NCBI GenBank assembly: GCA_016710115.1
Contig: JADJLN010000015.1
Coordinates: 1-18,414, forward strand
Source of the DNA: Saprospiraceae bacterium
GTDB taxonomy: Bacteria > Bacteroidota > Bacteroidia > Chitinophagales > Saprospiraceae
Length of the DNA: 18,414 bases
Direction: 5' to 3'
Below, one piece after another: positions 15,017 to 18,414 of the stretch. A model generated the notes under the pieces. The model did not search any database and had not been told where the DNA came from. It saw nothing but the letters and a program-made list of their open reading frames with translations. Within the stretch, counting starts at the first letter, position 1. The number at the start of each line of letters is the position of its first letter. The position numbers and the translations under genes are program-made.

Positions 15017-16468
15017 ATGTCAAAGTCAATCCGTACCCTCGAGCCGAAAGCCCTCTGGAATCATTTTGCCGATCTCAATTCCGTGCCTCGCGCTTCCAAG
15101 AAAGAAGAACAGGTCATCGCCTTTATGGAGGCATTCGGGAAGAAACTGGGACTGGACACAGTTGTGGATACAGCCGGCAATGTGATCATCAGGAAACCCG
15201 CCAGCAAGGGCATGGAAAACAGGACCACCATCGTCCTGCAAAGCCATTTGGATATGGTCCATCAGAAAAATGCAGACACCGATTTTGACTTTGCCAAAGA
15301 AGGGATCAAGATGGTCCTGGATGGCGATTGGGTGCATGCGGATGGTACGACTCTTGGTGCGGACAATGGGATCGGCGTGGCCGCCATCATGACGTTGCTG
15401 AGTTCCACTGATATTCCGCATCCACCTTTGGAAGCCCTGTTCACGATTGATGAGGAAACAGGCATGACCGGTGCGATGGCGCTTCAGGGTGGCATGCTGG
15501 AAGGGAAGATCATGCTCAATCTCGATACGGAGGATGATGACGAGCTGACCATCGGTTGTGCCGGTGGTGTTGACGTCACGGCGACGGGTGTCTATCCGGC
15601 AGAAGATGTGCCGGATGGGATGAGCTCCTTCCGGATCGGGATCAGAGGGTTGACAGGAGGGCATTCCGGGATGGATATTCACAAGGGTAGAGGGAATGCC
15701 AATAAGTTGATGAACCGGCTGCTGTATCAGGCAGACCAGAAGCTGGGCTTGCGTATTGCCCGCATCGACGGGGGGAGTTTACGCAATGCCATCCCCCGCG
15801 AATCCTTTGCCACCGTGTTGATCCCGGACAGTCAGGAGGGCCCGTTCCGCCAGTGGATCGCGGCACAACAGGCGATCCTCCAGGAAGAACATCACACAAC
15901 CGATCCGGGATTGAATGTCATCGTGGAAGCGGCGGAATCCCCATCTCAGGTGTTGGGTGAAGATTTTCAATACGACCTACTGAGGGCCTGTTATGCCTGT
16001 CCCAACGGGATCTATCGCATGAGTCCGGATATCCCTGGACTGGTCCAGACGTCGAATAACCTGGCCCGGGTACTTGTCGAAGACGGGTCCTATACGATCA
16101 TGTGTCTGACCCGCAGTTCGGTGGAAAGTGAAAAATTCGACCTGGCCGAGGCCATTCGATCCACCTTCGAGTTGATCGGAGCCGATGTCGCATTTGATGG
16201 TTCCTACCCGGGCTGGACCCCGCGGCCGGAGGCCAAGATCGTCAAATTGATGGCCGATCTCTATCGCAAGCGGTACAAGGAAGAGCCCAAGGTCAATGCC
16301 TGTCATGCCGGTCTGGAATGCGGTATTCTCGGCACGAATTATCCCAAAATGGAAATGATCTCCTTTGGCCCGAATATCCGTGGGGCTCACTCCCCGGATG
16401 AAAAGGTGCAGGTCAGCTCCGTCCAGAAATTCTGGGGCTTTTTGTTGGAGACGTTGGAGAAGGTGTGA
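15017..16468 (+). CDS. pepD: Xaa-His dipeptidase / aminoacyl-histidine dipeptidase (M20 family)
   Basis: This 483-residue cytoplasmic zinc dipeptidase cleaves beta-alanyl- or aminoacyl-histidine dipeptides such as carnosine. It is the PepD type of the M20 family. Metal ligands and catalytic residues are in place: LQSHLDM (His77, Asp79), LGADNGIG (bridging Asp116), DEETGMTGA (catalytic Glu146, Glu147), LNLDTED (Asp170) and the final ligand in RGAHSPDE (His458). The dimerisation (lid) domain holds GLTGGHSGMDI. Substrate-region CHAGLECG is at residues 429-436. Length equals that of E. coli PepD (485). The ATG at 15017 gives the family N-terminus (LEPKALWNHFADLNSVPRAS). The frame is intact throughout, in contrast to the genes on either side of the window's poor stretches. 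It stands alone: the gene upstream is beyond the corrupted block. Confidence 0.95.
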   Translation: MSKSIRTLEPKALWNHFADLNSVPRASKKEEQVIAFMEAFGKKLGLDTVVDTAGNVIIRKPASKGMENRTTIVLQSHLDMVHQKNADTDFDFAKEGIKMVLDGDWVHADGTTLGADNGIGVAAIMTLLSSTDIPHPPLEALFTIDEETGMTGAMALQGGMLEGKIMLNLDTEDDDELTIGCAGGVDVTATGVYPAEDVPDGMSSFRIGIRGLTGGHSGMDIHKGRGNANKLMNRLLYQADQKLGLRIARIDGGSLRNAIPRESFATVLIPDSQEGPFRQWIAAQQAILQEEHHTTDPGLNVIVEAAESPSQVLGEDFQYDLLRACYACPNGIYRMSPDIPGLVQTSNNLARVLVEDGSYTIMCLTRSSVESEKFDLAEAIRSTFELIGADVAFDGSYPGWTPRPEAKIVKLMADLYRKRYKEEPKVNACHAGLECGILGTNYPKMEMISFGPNIRGAHSPDEKVQVSSVQKFWGFLLETLEKV

Positions 16469-16496
16469 TCTTTTACCACAACATCAATATGTACTG

Positions 16497-17049
16497 TTAG
16501 CGGACTGGTTCTCCGAATAGCCAGGAGAGATGGTCAGCCCGGGGAATTCGTTGATCAATCATGCAAGGTGGTGAAATGGCATCTTCAAATCTCCTGCTGA
16601 AGAGCCTTGGTCTCCACTCATGAAGTTTGATTCTGTTATTGATCAGTGTCCTGCCGATTGGACAGGAAGTGGCTTTTCTCAGGTTGGCACTCTGATGATC
16701 TCTATAGCGGGAATGGAATAGACAGATATAGCCGGCATTACCGCTTTTCACTTCACCGTTCAGACCTGCACTTTTACATTCTGGCAACAGGAGGCGAGGG
16801 TCAGCTTTCGTTACTTTCATACTGATGGCATTTTGGCAAGAGACAAGCTCCAATTGAAGATACCTGATCAGGTCAGCCGGTACCAGTTTACCCATGCCAT
16901 CGGCAATATGTTACGGGCATTTTCAAGGGCAGCAGATTTAGTTTCCTGATGCAGTTAGTCACCTCGTCACACTGCTGGGGAAGAAGAACGGATTTGGAAT
17001 CTCGGTGCAACAATATTTCCCTGTACGGGTCAATAAATAGGTATCTCAT
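16497..17049 (-). CDS. doubtful hypothetical protein, possibly one frameshifted gene
   Basis: Two minus-strand frames abut here. An ATG at 17049, closely preceded by AAGGAG, opens a 53-codon frame (MRYLFIDPYREILLHRDSKS...) ending in TAA at 16888. The adjacent frame, open from 16895 to 16497 (132 codons), continues it with KLVPADLIRYLQLEL. Joining them with one base at the GGG near 16892 would give a protein of about 184 residues. I recognise no family. The first 100 joined residues look protein-like (leucine spacing, few rare residues), while the end is rich in Arg, His, Pro and Cys and less convincing. It is divergent from the caspase gene. It could equally be non-coding sequence; the gap 16469-17100 otherwise holds nothing I can identify. 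Confidence 0.35.
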
Positions 17050-17112
17050 TCTCCTTATCTTTCAACATCGGACACTACCGAAATCTGGTGCTTTATTCAT
17101 ATGAGGAACACT

Positions 17113-18414
17113 ATGAAAAACAGCCTGCTGACGATCATCTTCTTTGCTGCGACCATCAGTCTGGCTGCACAGGAAAAGGGATTGACTCCCCTGGCCGGTC
17201 TGAACACAGCACAAACAGGATCGACCTATGCCGTGGTCGTCGGCATTTCCGACTATCAGGACACCCGCATTCCTGACCTGCGTTTTGCGGATAGGGATGC
17301 CGAGGCGTTTTACAGAATTTTCTCCGATCTCCGGCAGGAGGATCACTGGATGTGGATCAGTTGGTGCTGCTCAACTCGAAGAACGACCATGGCGCAGTTT
17401 GCCTCTGCCCCCGACTGGCTGTGGGAAGTGAGCAAAGGGCGACAGGGCTATTATTTACTTCTCCGGGGCATGGTGACGTAGAGAAAAAAAGTCTCACGCA
17501 GCCCGGTTTCCTGCTCTGCTGGGACGCCCCGGCGAGGGTGTATATGGGCGGCGGTGCGTTTGCCTTGCCTATGCTGCAGGAAGTCATTTCTACGCTGTCC
17601 ATCCAGAACAAGGCGAAGGTGGTAGTGATCACCGATGCCTGTCGGTCGGGCACCCTGGCCGGACAGTCGGTAGGCGGATCGCAAGCGACTGCAGCGAACC
17701 TGGCCAAGCAGTACGCCAATGAGATCAAGATCCTTTCCTGCCAGCCCAATGAGTACAGTATCGAAGGGGAACAGTGGGGTGGTGGCAGGGGTGCATTCAG
17801 TTATAATCTCGTGGATGCCCTTTACGGCATGGCCGACGGCAACAACGACCTGTTCGTCACGTTGCAGGAAGTGGGCCGCTACCTCGAAGACAAAGTGACT
17901 GCCGAGGTGGCACCGGTGAGTCAGGTGCCGATGGTGCTGGGCAATCGTACCGAACGGCTGGCAAGTGTGGACGCCGGGATGCTTGCCGACCTGCGCAACG
18001 GCAAGACGAGCCAGATGAAAATATTCTCTGCCATCGAATCGAGAGGAATTGAAGACGAAGTGCTGGCCAGCGTGGATACCACCACAAGGGAACTGTACAG
18101 GCTGTTTAAAAGGCACTCCAAGACAAGGTTTTTCTTGAACCGACGGACGACTGTGCAGATGCTTATTTCGAGCGCTTGACAGCCGAGCCTGGACTTGCCC
18201 GCCTGCACTCGACCATGCGACGCAACTACGCTGCTGCCCTCCAGGACGATGCGCAGCAAGTGCTGAACAATTGGATGAAGACCAGCGTCGACAAATTGCA
18301 GGATGCAGCGGAAGCTGGCCAGAAAGGGCTTGCCCCAAAAACTGTTCACGGAAAAGGTCAGGTCATTCCCCCGCCTGCTCGTGCGGGCAGCCGAATTGCT
18401 GGGCAGCAAGCACT
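17113..18414 (+). CDS. secreted caspase-family (peptidase C14-like) protein, frameshifted and running off the window
   Basis: This is a caspase/metacaspase-like cysteine protease. The ATG at 17113, preceded by AGGA, opens a signal peptide (MKNSLLTIIFFAATISLAAQ). The p20-like domain starts TYAVVVGISDYQD and LRFADRDAEAF, as in other caspase-fold proteins. The catalytic His is in GHGD (codon 17469) and the catalytic Cys in TDACRSG (codon 17640), so the dyad is complete. Next come QPNEYSIEGEQWGGGRGAFSY and LEDKVTAEVAPVSQVPMVLGN, then a helical region (LQDKVFLEPTDDCADAYFERL... and MRRNYAAALQDDAQQVL). The frame is broken near 17331, 17381, 17440, 17465, 18110 and 18335; each break can be mended by one base. 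Repaired, it runs past the window end in RAAELLGSKH. The substrate is unknown. This secreted form resembles proteins I associate with Saprospira relatives; sequencing error is likelier than decay. Confidence 0.85.

Noticed and set aside
15026..15682. 218-codon minus-strand frame opposite pepD
   Set aside because: It lies wholly within pepD, is rich in His and Arg, and has no recognisable fold.
17451..18338. 295-codon open frame on the minus strand opposite the caspase gene
   Set aside because: Composition is rich in His, Arg, Gln and Cys with no domain pattern, and the opposite strand carries clear caspase motifs. It is a shadow frame.

Overview
The window reads as a chromosomal piece of a Bacteroidota bacterium, most likely in or near the Saprospiria. 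Two secreted proteins end in type IX secretion (T9SS) sorting domains. There is a TonB-dependent receptor, a dockerin/cohesin-like secretion module of the kind common in Saprospira/Lewinella relatives, a caspase-family protein of a type I associate with that group, and several A/T-rich promoter candidates of the Bacteroidota form TAnnTTTG. This placement is from protein recognition only; no marker gene is present.

Layout. 1-760: end of a TonB-dependent receptor. 944-3836: a secreted animal-type heme peroxidase carrying dockerin, cohesin-like and T9SS C-terminal domains, closed by a clear terminator at 3865-3893. 4147-5754 (minus): four small genes in tandem (membrane protein, uncharacterised protein, SnoaL/NTF2-like protein, MmcQ/YjbR protein). 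5846-7718 (minus): GNAT acetyltransferase, DUF5808-like small membrane protein, T9SS-sorted secreted protein. 7889-9891 (plus): fadH-like 2,4-dienoyl-CoA reductase. 10041-10454: ACT-like protein, convergent with an LpxL/HtrB-like acyltransferase (10465-11337). 11617-12051: small secreted Ser/Gly/Thr-rich protein. 12183-13514 (minus): PhoD-like phosphatase. 13586-14347 (minus): CHAD protein. 14451-14802: homopolymer block that is almost certainly not biological sequence. 15017-16468: pepD Xaa-His dipeptidase. 16497-17049 (minus): doubtful hypothetical gene. 17113-end: secreted caspase-family protein running off the window.

The genes do not form one pathway. They are mostly housekeeping and envelope functions: outer-membrane uptake, T9SS export, lipid A-type acylation, phosphate and peptide scavenging, unsaturated fatty acid oxidation. 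The most distinctive item is the exported heme peroxidase with its dockerin/cohesin-like tail; the caspase-family protein is second.

Quality caution. Three genes (peroxidase, fadH homologue, caspase) are broken by several frameshifts each. The reading frames rejoin into full conserved domains if single bases are added or removed, usually in short homopolymers, while neighbouring genes are intact. I read these mainly as consensus indel errors concentrated in poor stretches, not as decay, but the sequence alone cannot exclude pseudogenes. The block at 14451-14802 supports poor local assembly and means the join between the CHAD gene and pepD is not secure. I found no convincing previously undescribed multi-gene system, and no rRNA, tRNA, CRISPR array or insertion sequence.
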